NCBI RefSeq assembly: GCF_027887165.1
Contig: NC_077227.1
Span: 538,580,389-538,644,388 of the forward strand
Source: Monodelphis domestica
Taxonomy: Eukaryota; Chordata; Mammalia; Didelphimorphia; Didelphidae
Direction of reading: 5' to 3'
Length of the DNA: 64,000 nt
Positions 30,145 to 39,406 of this stretch are shown one piece after another. Both the position numbers and the translations under genes were made by a program. Each line of letters begins with the position of its first letter. The stretch's first letter is position 1. Below the pieces are notes generated by a model, which saw nothing but the letters and a program-made list of their open reading frames with translations, was not told where the DNA came from and ran no database searches.

Positions 30145-33100
30145 ATATATATAATGTCATGGAATATTGATTGACAAATAACTAGACTGTCAAAGGGTTG
30201 GAGGTAATGATGAAGAAAAACCCCACTCTAAGTGCCATAGATAAAAAAGGTTGGGAAATACTGGTAGGGTCAATACCATAAAAATCACCAAGAAAAGTTA
30301 AGAGGGGTGAAAGGCCACTGGTCATTTGAAAGATCAGGAAGAGCTTTATGCAGAAGATAGTATTTGAGCTGCATCTTAAAGGAAAAAAGGGATTCTCTGA
30401 GGGCAGAAGGGTCATTCCAGGCATGTAGGTAGTGTGGCTGCCTCTTATTCCTTTCTCCCTTTCCTAGATTCTTGAATCCAGTGACTGACACTGGCCTCCT
30501 TGCTCTTATTAAGGGCTTTTTTTTTTATTTGCCTTGTTTGAACATGCCCAGTTAGCCTTCATTTTGGTCCAGTTTATAAAAGGCTTAAGGAGCACTTACA
30601 TCAGTTTCTCAAGATGGAGGACTTACTTCCTATGGCTCACAAAAATAGATCAGAGGAGAAAAAAAATTAATTATTAAAGCCTCTTAGAATCTGTAGCAAG
30701 TTGGGTCAAAAGGTTGATTTTCCTCTTTTTTTCCCCCCTACTTCATTCTCCTAAATAAATTCTGAGTGAGTGTTTGAGAAAAGTACATTCATTTCTTCTG
30801 GGGATGGAGTCCGTCTTACATCAGGGTTGTTGACTGTGGAACCTATAAAGGGTCTGGCTTCCAGAAGAAAAACTATTTGAAGGGATATTGTCCAGCTTAA
30901 GTACTATCATGTTTCCCTATCAGCTAGTTGTCTTTAAAATGTTTTTTAAATTTTTATAGCTTTTTTTTTAAAAAACACAAGTATAACACAAAAGTATTAG
31001 ATTTTAATGTTCAGTGAATCCATTAAAATTAAATAATCGATAAATAGAAACTAGCTATTTGTATATAGCTATTAGATTTAAATCTGGAAGGCTATTTTGC
31101 AAAGGAAGAAACTGAGGCACAAAAAGATTAAGTGGCTTGCTCAAGGTTATACTGCCTTTGCTATCCAACCTTATTAAGGGATTTCACTTACTGCTATATC
31201 AGAAAAATATCTATTTTGGCACTGTGGTTCCTGAACACAGGAAATAAATTTGCATTAAGTTAGTAAAGAAGGTGAGGGAAGAAGACTGTTATTTCCATTT
31301 GGCACTTTTTAAAAAACCCATACCTTCTGTCTTAGAATCAATACTATGTTTTGGTGCTAAGGCAGAAGAGGGGTAAGAATTAGGCAATGGGGGGGTTAAG
31401 TGATTTGTCCAGAGTCACATAGTTAGAAAGTGTCTGAGGTCAGATTTGAACCTATCCCATCTCTAGGCCTGGTTGGCTCTCAATCCACTGAGTCTCCTGC
31501 CTGCCTCCCAAATGGCACTCTTTTAAAAGTTCATTAGTTTTCCCCTTCTTTATTTTGAAATGGATGATATATTACCTCATAGTGATTTTTATTTAGAATA
31601 ACAAAAGAATTAAAAAAAAGGATTGATTTAGTGGTATTTTAGTCTACTATTACATTTAAAGGAACTTTTGTCTTTTTTCTTCAAACCTATGAAGTTATGT
31701 TAACAAATTCGTTTTTGTTTGGGAAGGGATGAACAATATGAAACTGAGAATTTCTGTTTCTATTCATTAAACATTAAGTGCCTACCAAGTGTGAGGCACT
31801 AGATCAAGGGTCCCCAACCTTTTTACACAGGGGGCCAGTTCACTATCCCTCATACCGTTGGAGGGCCGAACTATAAAAATCTGACCCTAACCCTAACTGG
31901 GCAGCAGTATACACAGTGTGGAATCCCCTCCCCCAGATTGCTTCTCACCATGCTGATGTCTTCCATTGTGCAGCCACATAATCCTTTGAGTAGCGCCTCA
32001 TTCTAAGGTGCCACACAAAATATTGCCACTGGAAGTTGTACTGTACATGAGCAATGGTCATGCTTTGCAGCACTGCCACACAGAGTGCTCTTCTCACTGG
32101 CCACCAATGAAAGAGGTGCCCCTTCCCGAAGTGTGGTGGGGACTGGATACATGGCCTCAGGCGGCCACATGTGGCCCATTAACCGTAGTTTGGGGACCCC
32201 TGCTCTAGATGGATTTAACATTTATGAAGGGCCTATATGAAGCTCAAGATAAACTGAACTGTATAAATGGAGATTTTGAACCTTTGACTTCATTCCCCAG
32301 AAGTTCTTAGTATTTCCCAAAATTCCCTATATTCTCTCCTGCATCACCACATAGGCTAGATCACGTTATTGGTATTTAAGTTGATGTATGCTCCTGCCAC
32401 TCTCTCTTGGACCTGTGACCAGGCTGGAGTCAGGCAGTTCTTTTGTTTTAGTTATTATTAATAAAACTTTATAAAATATAATACTTAGTAATTGAATATT
32501 AATTTAAAAACTCACAGTTTGGCTTACCACAAAGGGATTATGAATTCTTAAAAAAATATTTTGAGCAGATAGCCTTACAGTAAAGAGTAAAGAGTAAATT
32601 TGTCCGGTCATTTCCCACCATGAGGGTCCATTGGTTCCTGTGCTCCTGCCACTGCCTGCTGTTTTTCTTGTCCATCTGCTTGGCCAGCATTCCTTACCAC
32701 TCTCCACCCAGGCTGGAGCCTCCTGCCGAGACCAGACCCACCACAAGAGCTTGCCAATCCCAGTTATTTTTTTTTTTCCACAGAGGGTGACATATAAAAA
32801 TCTTTCCACCCCAACCCTTTCCACACTCCATGTGTGTGTTTCTAGCTTGCCATAGCCATTTTTCAGCATAGAGAAAAGAACTGCCTAACTTCAGCCTGGT
32901 CGCAGGTCTAAGAGAGAGTGGGAGGAGCATACATCAACTTAAATACCAATAACGTGATCTAGCCCACGTAGAGACACAGGAAAGATTATAGGGAATTTGG
33001 GGAAATGCTAAGGACTTCTGGGGAATGAAGTCAAAGGTTCAAAATCTCCATTTATACAGAACCTAGAATATAAGTAAAGATTGAGAGGTGGTGCTAAGGA

Positions 33101-36100
33101 GGACTTAGAAGACCACTTGTTCTCTGTGAAGCTCAGAGCTTAGTCTAGTATGCCTTAAGGGGAGCACCAAATTAGGTCCAAAAGAGATACTAGAGCTCAG
33201 TTAAAGAGGACTTTAAATACCAGGCAGCAGAGTTTGTATTTTATCTGAGGCAAGAGGTGCCACAGAAGGTTTTTGAGCAGGAGAGTAACCTGGTAAAAAA
33301 AAAAAGTGTGGTTGTTTTCTCAGATTTGTGGAAGATGAATTGGAGAAGCCTAGACACAGACTGGGAGCAGAGGCAGAAGCTACTATGATAACAGTAGGCC
33401 AGATGAGAGGGGATGAGAATCGTATATATCGACAGGATAGAAGAAAGAGATCAGAAAAGAGATATCTTGAAGATAGAACTGACGAGATGGATGAGTAAGG
33501 ATAACAATGTATGAACGTCAGTAATTGGAAAGGATGTTAGTCCCCTCAATAAAAGCAGGGACGTTTGGAGGAGGGGATGGCTCGAGGGAAAGATACAGTT
33601 ATGTTTTGGATGGGTTGAATTTGAAATGCTTACAAGGTAACCAGGTGGAAATATCTAGCAAGCAGCTGGGGAGATGGGACTGAAATGAGAGATTAGAATG
33701 AGCGTCTCTACTGAAGTCTTATTGTTAAAATGCGTTTGAAAAATTAACTGATCTGGGGGCAGCTGGGTGGCTCAGTGGATTGAGAGTCAGGCATACAGAC
33801 GGGAGGTTCTGGTTTCAAATTTGACGTCAGCCACTTCCCAGCTGTGTGAGCCTGGGCAAGTCATTTAACCCCCCATTGCGTAGCCCTTACTGCTCTTCTG
33901 CCTGGGAACCAGTACACAATATTGATTCTAAATAAGGATTAAAAAAAATTAACTGATTGTGCTTATTTTGGCAGCAATATACTAAAACTTAATTGATATT
34001 ATAATTTTCAATCAATAGGACAAAGCAACAGTAATTCTGATACCTGTGCAGAATTTCGAATAAAATATGTTGGTGCCATTGAGAAACTGAAACTCAGTGA
34101 TGGGAAAAATCTTGAAGGGCCACTGGATCTGATAAACTTCATAGACGTGGCACAGGTAAAAAATTGTGTGTACAAGAGACAGAACTGTAGTGAATGGTCT
34201 TGAAATGTCAGAATGAATTCTTGGCTATGGGGAGAGTACTCTCGAAAGTTCAGGAACATGTCAGGCCGCTAGATGGCACTGTTCCCATGGTTTAATTTTT
34301 GACTATGGTTGCAGCAAGTTTTTAAAAAATTGTCATAATATTTTTTGAGCATTACCTGCTTGGTGCTTGTTTATTGTTTTTAATTTTTTCATTTGGATTT
34401 TTAATTTTAATAAATTGCCACATAAGTTTTCTGAAGTTATATGATCAATGTCATCTTCCTTCTTCTATCCTCTTTCCTGGAGATTACAAGCAATTTAATC
34501 TGGATTATACATGTATTACTACGCAAAACATATTTCAACATTATTCATTTTTATAAGTGAATAATCTTATAAAACCAAAACCCCAAATCATGTACCCAAA
34601 TATACAAGTGCTAAATCATATGCTTTCATCTGCATTTTTATTCTAACAGTTCTTTCTCTGGAGATAGATAGCATTCTTTTTCATAAGTCCCTCAGAATTG
34701 TCCTATTAGTAGCAAAGTCTGTCACATTTGATTATCTCACAATATTGCAGTTACTGTGTACAATTTTCTCCTGGTTCTGCTCATTTCACTCTGCATCAGT
34801 TCACATAGGTCTTCTCAGCTCTTTCTGAAATCATCCTAGTCATCCTTCCTTATAGTATATTCCATCACTGTCATGTACAAATCTATAATTTGTTCAGCTA
34901 TTCCCCAATTGAGGGACATCCCCTTAGTTTCCAGTTCTTTGCTTGGCAGTGTTTAAAACATGATGAGGAACATACAAGATACAGAAAAAACATTGTACCA
35001 AACCTCATTTTGTTGTTTTATTTTTTTCCCCCAAGATCTTCTGAGAAGTTCTATTAGAATAATTCTGTTGACCTGATTATTTGGCCAATGTGGGGATTTT
35101 TTTTTGCTTAACCATGCATATTTTTATAAGTTTTTTTTTCTCTTGTTCAGTGGGTAGAGGAAGAGAAAATAAACATTTGTTCATTTTAAAACTTGTAATT
35201 AAAAATAAAATTATTAATCTTGACAAATGATCATAGTTCTCATTTCTTAAAAACTTAGCTGTAATATTATTGACATGGCAGTGAGTTGAAGTGAATAGGG
35301 AAGAAGATTAAGCTGGTAAAATAAATCTTTATGTAGTGGTAAATATTTTCTAGTAATCTATAGAAATTGAGTCAATCTCATTTTAATAGGAAAAGCTGTA
35401 ACTGATGATTTCTTTAGCCATTCATTTCCATTTTGACCTACTTGCTTCATATAACATAGGTTCCCCAATAATTCTAATTATGGGTAATGGGGTGATAATT
35501 TCTTTTTTTTTAATTATGTAGTTTATATGTTAGTTTAAGTGGCAATGATAGTTAATTCTGTGAAATTAAAATTAGTTGGATCTGGTAGAAATGGTTAATC
35601 TGCCCTAAAAGTCATTCTTCCAAAACTAAGTTTAGAACACTAATAATTCTATTGGCAATAACTATAGAAAATGGCTCATGTTTGTTTAGCAGTTTGCCAA
35701 ACTAGATAATTAAGGCCCCAGCTTGAGTATGACCTACATAATATAAAAGGATTTTTCATTACTCTAAAAATTAAAGCACATACTCTAAATTGTTCATATC
35801 AGTGTAAAATTTTCTTCTAGCCTTCCTGTTCCTATAGTGTCTTAAAATATCATTAATAACAGAACTTCAAAAAAGCTTTTCAAATTTATTTTGTTATATA
35901 AAAACATAAAAGAATTTTGGTGATTAAGAAGTCAGAGTTTCTATCAGATTTCCTTTTCTGGCTACCTAGCAGCTTCCTGGGGACTTGCAGGTTTTGTGAA
36001 ACTCTGAAGTCTGTCAATATGATTTAACTTAGCTAATTTTTCTGTAACATTGATTGCCAAGCAGTTCATTAAGATATATACATGCTAATATTATTGTTGA

Positions 36101-39100
36101 AATTGCATAAGAATTATATCCAATTATTATAGAAAATACAATTAAGCATTGTCCCAATTAAATAAATCTTGGGGGAAAATAAAATGAAAATTTACTATCC
36201 TGTTTCTGATAAATTAAAACAAAGAATTGGTGAATTTTTGTTTGAAAAAGTAAGTTGGGAAAAATAATTTTTTTCAGGTAAAAGCTTTAGAGCCAGATAG
36301 CTTTGGCTTAACTGAATATATCTGATGCACCAGATATGTTTTAAAGAATTTGTATAACTCATGGACATGTGACAAAGTTTGATCCTACTTCCTGATTATT
36401 TCATTTGGTAATCATAGGCTTTCAGTTATTTTTAGGAAGTTTTTTCATTTCCTCAGATCAAAAAATTAATTAGCCATAAAATTCATAAGGTTGCATGGGG
36501 ATGAATCACTTGCAGTTTAAAAAGACAAAAACAAAGCAGATAAAGTCCACATATGAAGTATGTGAATAGGTAGACTTTTTTTTTTCCCACACAAATCTCT
36601 GAAAAAAAGTATATCAAGGGTATTTAATTGTGAAAGGAATAAGACTTTTACTGCATGGGAAATTCTCCCAAGGCCACCATATTCCTGAAATCTTTGGGAT
36701 TTGAATATTAGACTATTTTGTGATAGTCATGTAAACACTGGATAGAGGAAGTGAAGCTTAGAGGCTCTGATTGAACTTTTCATGTAGAACTTTGGTGCTG
36801 ACTTCTTTTGTTTGTGTTTTTCCTTTGGACTTCAAAGCAAGATGGAAAGTTACCATTTGTTCCTCTGGAGGAGGAGTTTATTATGGGAGTTTCTAAATAC
36901 GGCATTAAAGTATCAACATCAGATCAATATGTAAGTTTAACATGTCATGTAAATCTAATTTGAAAGGAAAAAAGATCATTGGTGATTTAATGTTCTCAAA
37001 TTACCAGAGACCTTGGGTTTAGATGCTCCATCATTCATTCAGCCAACATTGCACATGTAAACTGGCTACTACTCTGCCTGGCAGTAGGGAAGTTTTACCC
37101 CAGTCTGTGAATCATTAGAAGGGATCCCGGAGTCCACATGCTGTCGAGCCTTCTGAACTCATTGCTTCCTTAGTCCATACCTTCTGTTGACGGATGGTCT
37201 CAAGCAGGCATGTGTTCGTGCATAGTATTATAGAGTGCCATTAAAATACAAAGTGTGGTCAGATTCGTAGTCACTTTTTGTCATGTTCTTTCTGAATTGC
37301 TAGAAACTAATAAATGGCACAATTTTAAGTGATCAAAGACTGTGAAATTTACTTTTGGTTCAAAGGAAGCTCTCCTACTTGAAAATGTTGGTTTCATTGA
37401 TTTAGATAATGCTCAGTCCCTGCCCTTTTAGAGCTTAGTCTAATAAGAAACAAAACAAACAAATGTCACTTTACTGTGTTAGAAGTACATTAGGGGGCAG
37501 CTGGGTAGCTCAGTGGATTGAGAGCCAGGCCTAGAGACAGGAGGTCCTAGGTTCAAATCTGGCCTCAGACACTTCCCAGCTATGTGACCCTGAGCAAGTC
37601 ACTTAACCCCATTGCCTAGCCCTTACCACTCTTCTGCCTTGGAGCCAATACACAGTATTGACTCCAAGACGGAAGGTAAGGGTTTAAAAAAAAAGTGCAT
37701 TAAAGAGGTGCCGGAAAAGTGCTCTGGTAGGTCTAAGGGAGATGCTTGTTAAAACTAACCTAGACGGGAAGTCTTGGGTTCAAATTTGGCCTTGGACACT
37801 TCCTAGCTTGTGGCCCTAGACAAGTAACTCTACTCCAATTGCCCAGCCCTCCTACTCTTCTGCCTTGGAACTTATTGCAAGATGGAAGGTGAGCACTTAA
37901 AAAAGAAATAAGATAGCTCCGTGAGAATAGGCGGGCAGAGAGATACATTGTGAAGTGTGACATAAAAACAAAAAATACCAATGAAATAAAAAAAAAAACC
38001 TAACCTAGAGCATCAGGGAAAGCATTATCCTTTTCTCTGAAAGGTGTTGTGCTTATAAGCACTCCCCAGCAGCAGCTGCTCTCCCGGGGCTCCTGGGTCT
38101 CCCCATGAAGAGACGTGGGGGACGGTAGAGGTAAATGGGGCTGCTTTGCTTCCCCAGAGCCCATGCTAGGGCCATGATGTATTCAGGTCCTGTTTAAAGC
38201 AGATCCCGAAGCTGGAGCAGCAGAGATGTCTGCTGTCGCAGGGCCGCTGTGGGCCAGAGGCCTGTGTCCTCACCCTGGATCTCCCCTCCTTCCTCCAGGA
38301 TGTTTTACACAGACACGCTCTGTATCTCATCATCCGCATGGTGTGTTACGATGACGGTCTAGGAGCGGGAAAAAGCTTACTGGCCTTGAAGACCACAGAC
38401 GCGAGCTCCGAAGAATGCAGTCTGTGGGTGTATCAGTGTAACAGTCTGGTAAGGTCCCGGCTTCTCCCACTCCCGCCACCCTCATTTCTGGCTAATCCAA
38501 ACTGAGAAACTGCTGGGCCAGATTGTCAAGGCCGGGGGCCGGCATAGTGCTGGAGGTTTGGTTAGCCGCCTCTGTCTGAGGCCCTCGGCAGAACGGTCAC
38601 GCTAGGCTGTAATGTTCGGTAAATAGTTTAAAAACCAAAGTGTTGCTTTTCATAACATTCATTTTGCACCTTTGCTCTTTTACATAATACAGGAACAAGC
38701 ACAAGCTATTTGCAAAGTCTTAGCAACGGCTTTTGACTCTGTATTAACATCTGAGAAATCATGAATTCCTGCTAGCGGGGAAGAGAACTTCCTTCATGTG
38801 ACAGAGCGTCACGGTTGCTACCCATCAAGAACCCAGCATTCTGGAGGAAACGGGACATGAACTTTTTCTCCACTAAGGAATAAATCGTTGTTCTAGTTTT
38901 GTAAAGAAACAGCCATTTAAAAATAGTGGTCATTTAACCCGGCCTGGGTAAAATTTTCTAAGCTCCCCAAAGCACTTCTAAAACCTAGTTCAGCGTTATG
39001 ACTGTTGCTGAAGTGATTATACAAAGAAGCTCGCATGCCAGGTTTTGCCCACCAATAAGCTTAGCACCAGAAAGTGTTGTGTGTAAAAATATTTTAATGT

Positions 39101-39380
39101 ATAATAAACATTGCAACCTAGTTCACCTTGTGAAAGCTGAGTGTATTCTAGAACCATCTGCCGCTGAAGCCAGGTGGTAAAGGGCTGGAGGAGGGCTCTC
39201 CTCCCTTGGTGTGGCGGCCCTTGGGAAGCAAGGCCGGATGCTGTGTCTGTCCAGACTGCCAGTCTCTGGAAACAAGGGCTCCTTACTGCAGGGAACTGTT
39301 GACCCCCAGGCCTCAAAAGTACTGAGTTATTGTAGCATGTCAAATAATAAAGGTTACACACAGGAGCACATTTAGGAAAA
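15700..39380 (+). CDS. ITGB1BP1: ITGB1BP1 (ICAP-1), complete coding gene
   Basis: ITGB1BP1 encodes ICAP-1, a 200-residue PTB-domain adaptor that binds the NPxY tail of integrin beta-1 (slowing talin-driven activation) and KRIT1; it shuttles between cytoplasm and nucleus. Coding exons are 25868-25939, 29768-29846, 34019-34155, 36838-36930, 38299-38448 and 38693-38764: 603 nt including TGA, exactly the human length. Visible features are a basic, serine-rich N-terminus ([14 protein letters not shown], nuclear localisation region), Thr38 in RSST (the CaMKII site known in human), and a PTB domain from about residue 60 with Leu135, Ile138 and Ile139, which are needed for integrin binding. The C-terminus is SEKS where human has SEKP. 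The non-coding first exon must lie in the CpG island; its donor is not resolved (a candidate is near 15904). Intron 1 is about 10 kb and holds the VMA21 copy. Confidence 0.96.
16262..16350 (-). repeat. MIR remnant inside the CpG island
   Basis: The stretch ACAGATAAGGAAACTGTGAC, followed by GAGGAAGC, then GAGCTGGCATTTGAGTCCTG, is the antisense MIR core (gaggaaactgaggc ... gagctgggatttgaac). On the plus strand it begins with TTTTTACAG and contains CATGTAAGT, so it could be read as a cryptic exon of about 50 nt. Confidence 0.6.
16754..17047 (+). CDS. VMA21: Intact intronless VMA21 copy (candidate retrogene)
   Basis: VMA21 is a small two-pass ER membrane chaperone that assembles the V0 sector of the V-ATPase. 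The 97-codon frame starts [20 protein letters not shown] and ends [13 protein letters not shown], identical to the human C-terminus (the ER-retrieval end). TM1 is about [20 protein letters not shown] and TM2 about [20 protein letters not shown]. From TLKTL onward about 85% of residues match recalled human VMA21; the first 20 residues diverge. Human VMA21 is X-linked with two introns in its coding region; here coding runs straight through both sites, so this is most likely a processed copy on a different chromosome. An in-frame ATG at 16712 would add 14 residues ([14 protein letters not shown]), but 16754 matches the family start. It lies about 1.3 kb from the CPSF3 ATG, sense to ITGB1BP1 and probably in its intron 1. 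A poly(A) signal AATAAA is at 17077-17082. No clear A-tail or flanking duplication was found. Confidence 0.88.
   Translation: MEPLEKSTLLSERRYNGSLTKTLKTLLVFTALMITLPLGLYFSSKSYVFEGTLGMSKPDSYFYAAIVAVGAVHLVLALFVYVAWNEGSRQWREGKQD
17320..17875 (+). repeat. About 190-bp tandem repeat, three copies
   Basis: Three diverged head-to-tail units begin near 17320, 17507 and 17696, each opening with an AAAATTGTcCAGgAcATGC-like block and closing with TTTTAGACACTGAAATgAAT. Shared internal blocks are AAACTGcACTTTACACTGaA and GAGTAAAAACTgCTCaGGCc. The period is about 187-190 bp. The array follows the VMA21 copy by about 270 bp and may sit in its 3' UTR. No known family was recognised. Confidence 0.85.
18450..18640 (-). 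repeat. tRNA-derived SINE, antisense
   Basis: 'accttctatcttagaagtgg' through 'gagccacctagctgcccc' is the full SINE on the minus strand, diverged, in ITGB1BP1 intron 1. Confidence 0.85.
19378..19627 (-). repeat. Composite SINE, antisense
   Basis: 'gtttggggttttcttggcaa' to 'tccattgcacctccttgctg' is the reverse of the composite SINE at 12298. Confidence 0.85.
20505..20600 (+). repeat. Fragment of a dispersed 'tttattaggtgct' repeat
   Basis: 'aaacatttattaggtgctag', 'gcaaagcactgaggatatac', 'aaagaggcaaaag'. The same family is longer at 23365-23640 and 51916-52330. The open frame at 20536-20937 starts inside it and is not a gene. Confidence 0.6.
21085..21330 (-). repeat. Composite SINE, antisense
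   Basis: 'gggattttcttggcaaagat', 'tttgccatttccttctccag' and 'cacacagctagtaaaagg' are in the order expected for the antisense composite SINE. Confidence 0.8.
21780..22600 (+). repeat. L2 3' ends and hAT-like element
   Basis: L2 termini occur at ~21795-21845, 22250-22335 ('gtgcttaataaatatcatgg') and 22470-22585 ('ctgataaatatttgttgaat'). Between them, 21938-22118 is a non-autonomous hAT-type element whose ends 'ttcttcttaactt' and 'agtttaagaa' are inverted, with internal 'atataattgg'. Confidence 0.6.
22620..22800 (-). repeat. MIR-class SINE, antisense
   Basis: 'ttgaggaaactgaggcctaa' followed by 'agcagagccagcttctgacc' is the antisense MIR core. Confidence 0.65.
22850..23345 (+). repeat. L2-like tract
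   Basis: Pyrimidine-rich text ('cattcctataggattcatat', 'ttggagccatcctctgtggc') resembles the L2 ORF2/3' region. Diverged. Confidence 0.4.
23365..23640 (+). repeat. Dispersed 'tttattaagggcctgctggg' repeat
   Basis: 'ctggggatacaaagaggcac', 'cagtctctgccctcaaatag' and 'gcagaaggtgggattttaga' match the same blocks at 51916-52150. A common marsupial interspersed repeat; the family name is not certain. Confidence 0.7.
23690..23935 (+). repeat. L2 LINE 3' region
   Basis: 'ataaaatacaaactcctctg' and 'catttaaagcccttcataat' are characteristic L2 blocks; the terminus is 'gtgcctgacatatag' near 23899. Confidence 0.7.
23940..25836. other. ITGB1BP1 intron 1, no feature seen
   Basis: AT-rich intron. I see no repeat of recognised family and no credible exon before the acceptor at 25836. 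Confidence 0.5.
25837..25939 (+). CDS. ITGB1BP1: ITGB1BP1 exon with start codon
   Basis: The acceptor is TTCTTTCAG (ends 25836). A 31-nt 5' UTR precedes ATG at 25868. The 24 codons are [20 protein letters not shown] followed by TKSK, then donor GTAAGG. This matches the human N-terminus. Confidence 0.95.
26500..26860. repeat. Two MIR-class SINEs, opposite strands
   Basis: 26500-26610 is antisense ('ttacagctgaggaaactgaa'); 26715-26860 is sense ('gtgaccttgggcaaaccctt', 'cctcatctgtaaaatgagat'). Confidence 0.75.
27160..27310 (+). repeat. L2 fragment
   Basis: 'ctccatgaaacccttcttaa' and 'ctgccctgctgttcctcc' resemble the L2 3' region. Confidence 0.5.
27985..28175 (+). repeat. MIR SINE, sense
   Basis: 'gtgaccttgggaaaagtcat', 'tttcctcatctataaaatgg' and 'gacctctaagatctcttcca' are in MIR order. 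Confidence 0.8.
28180..29767. other. ITGB1BP1 intron 2, no feature seen
   Basis: AT-rich intron without a recognised repeat. Short overlapping open frames at 28769-29211 on both strands have no recognisable product. Confidence 0.5.
29768..29846 (+). CDS. ITGB1BP1: ITGB1BP1 coding exon 2
   Basis: The 79 nt read [20 protein letters not shown] followed by DSTKSS and one base of Gly51. Thr38 of the RSST motif is here. The acceptor is TTTCCTCAG and the donor GTATGT. Confidence 0.95.
30100..30153. repeat. (TG)n/(TA)n microsatellite
   Basis: A TG dinucleotide run of about 18 units with small interruptions passes into a short ATATAT run, in ITGB1BP1 intron 3. Confidence 0.95.
31312..31508 (-). repeat. 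tRNA-derived SINE, antisense
   Basis: 'taccttctgtcttagaatca' to 'caatccactgagtctcctgc'. It is full length and diverged. Confidence 0.85.
31805..32202. mobile_element. Non-autonomous hAT DNA transposon (398 bp)
   Basis: Terminal inverted repeats CAAGGGTCCCCAACC (left) and GTTTGGGGACCCCTG (right) bound a non-coding body with 'gggggccagttcactatccc'. Flanks CACTAGAT (31797-31804) and CTCTAGAT (32203-32210) are an 8-bp target duplication with one mismatch, the hAT signature. It resembles the OposCharlie-type hAT families known from opossum and other vertebrates (recalled, not checked). No transposase is encoded. Confidence 0.9.
32260..33058. mobile_element. Inverted pair of LTRs (family C) in one insertion unit
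   Basis: The left arm 32260-32514 looks like a whole LTR (TGTATAAATGGAG ... ACTCACA, with an 'attaataaaac' signal). The right arm, ~32855-33058, is the reverse complement of the first ~200 bp of the same LTR, close to identical over 'gctagatcacgttattggta'. Both outer ends are TGTA/TACA and both flanks carry GAAC (32256-32259 and 33059-33062), so the unit looks like one insertion. The ~340-bp centre is of unknown origin. Treated as a fossil LTR derivative. Open frames inside are not genes. Confidence 0.75.
33753..33944 (+). repeat. tRNA-derived SINE with 13-bp target duplication
   Basis: The full SINE 'gggggcagctgggtggctca' to A-tail is flanked by perfect AAAATTAACTGAT copies at 33740-33752 and 33945-33957. 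It ends about 75 bp before ITGB1BP1 coding exon 3. Confidence 0.95.
34019..34155 (+). CDS. ITGB1BP1: ITGB1BP1 coding exon 3 (start of PTB domain)
   Basis: The 137 nt encode Gly51 to Gln96: [20 protein letters not shown] and then [20 protein letters not shown] and [14 protein letters not shown] is the first strand of the PTB fold. The acceptor is ATCAATAG and the donor GTAAAA. Confidence 0.95.
34640..34990 (-). repeat. L1 3' end, antisense
   Basis: 'tcctggttctgctcatttca', 'ttcagctattccccaattga' and 'cagttctttgc' are the reverse complement of the marsupial L1 ORF2 tail. Decayed and 5'-truncated. Confidence 0.85.
35000..36837. other. ITGB1BP1 intron, no feature seen
   Basis: AT-rich intron upstream of coding exon 4, without a recognised repeat or open frame of note. 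Confidence 0.5.
36838..36930 (+). CDS. ITGB1BP1: ITGB1BP1 coding exon 4
   Basis: The 93 nt (31 codons, phase 0 at both ends) read [20 protein letters not shown] then [11 protein letters not shown]. Human has PPEEEF, so Leu replaces one Pro. The acceptor is TTCAAAG and the donor GTAAGT. Confidence 0.95.
37493..37693 (+). repeat. tRNA-derived SINE with target duplication
   Basis: The flanks AAGTACATTA (37483-37492) and AAGTGCATTA (37694-37703) bound a full SINE. One of the least diverged copies in the window. Confidence 0.95.
37758..37910 (+). repeat. tRNA-derived SINE, partial
   Basis: 'gggttcaaatttggccttgg' to 'gatggaaggtgagcac'; the head is missing. Same strand as its neighbour at 37493. 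Confidence 0.8.
38299..38448 (+). CDS. ITGB1BP1: ITGB1BP1 coding exon 5 (integrin-binding, skippable)
   Basis: Exactly 150 nt (50 codons, phase 0-0), residues 128-177. It carries Leu135, Ile138 and Ile139 in [13 protein letters not shown], the integrin beta-1 contact. The human ICAP-1beta isoform omits precisely these 50 residues, so clean skipping is possible here too. The exon sits in a locally GC-rich stretch (about 38040-38600), unlike the AT-rich introns around it. Confidence 0.95.
38693..38764 (+). CDS. ITGB1BP1: ITGB1BP1 terminal coding exon
   Basis: The 23 codons [20 protein letters not shown] plus EKS are followed by TGA at 38762-38764. This is the C-terminal helix of the PTB domain. 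The acceptor is CATAATACAG. Confidence 0.95.
   Translation, partial: EQAQAICKVLATAFDSVLTSEKS
38765..39375 (+). other. ITGB1BP1: ITGB1BP1 3' UTR with two poly(A) signals
   Basis: Non-coding sequence after the stop holds AATAAA at 39103-39108 and again at 39346-39351, so two 3' ends (about 360 and 610 nt of UTR) are plausible. The second lies about 50 bp from the opposing ASAP2 signal. No interspersed repeat was recognised. The cleavage points are inferred. Confidence 0.75.
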
Positions 39381-39406
39381 ATAAGTCCGTTTAAAAGTAT
39401 TTTATT
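39346..39406. terminator. Convergent poly(A) signals of ITGB1BP1 and ASAP2
   Basis: AATAAA on the plus strand at 39346-39351 serves ITGB1BP1, and AATAAA on the minus strand at 39406-39401 serves ASAP2. With cleavage 10-30 nt past each signal the two transcripts would meet or overlap by a few tens of bases. Confidence 0.7.

Noticed and set aside
31880-31900. CCCTAACCCTAAC, a telomere-like run.
   Set aside because: Only two units inside a hAT element; not an interstitial telomere.
32504-32869. 121-codon minus-strand open frame.
   Set aside because: It lies between and across the arms of the inverted LTR unit and has no recognisable product.
37760-37981. 73-codon minus-strand frame.
   Set aside because: Reads through a partial tRNA-derived SINE in antisense.
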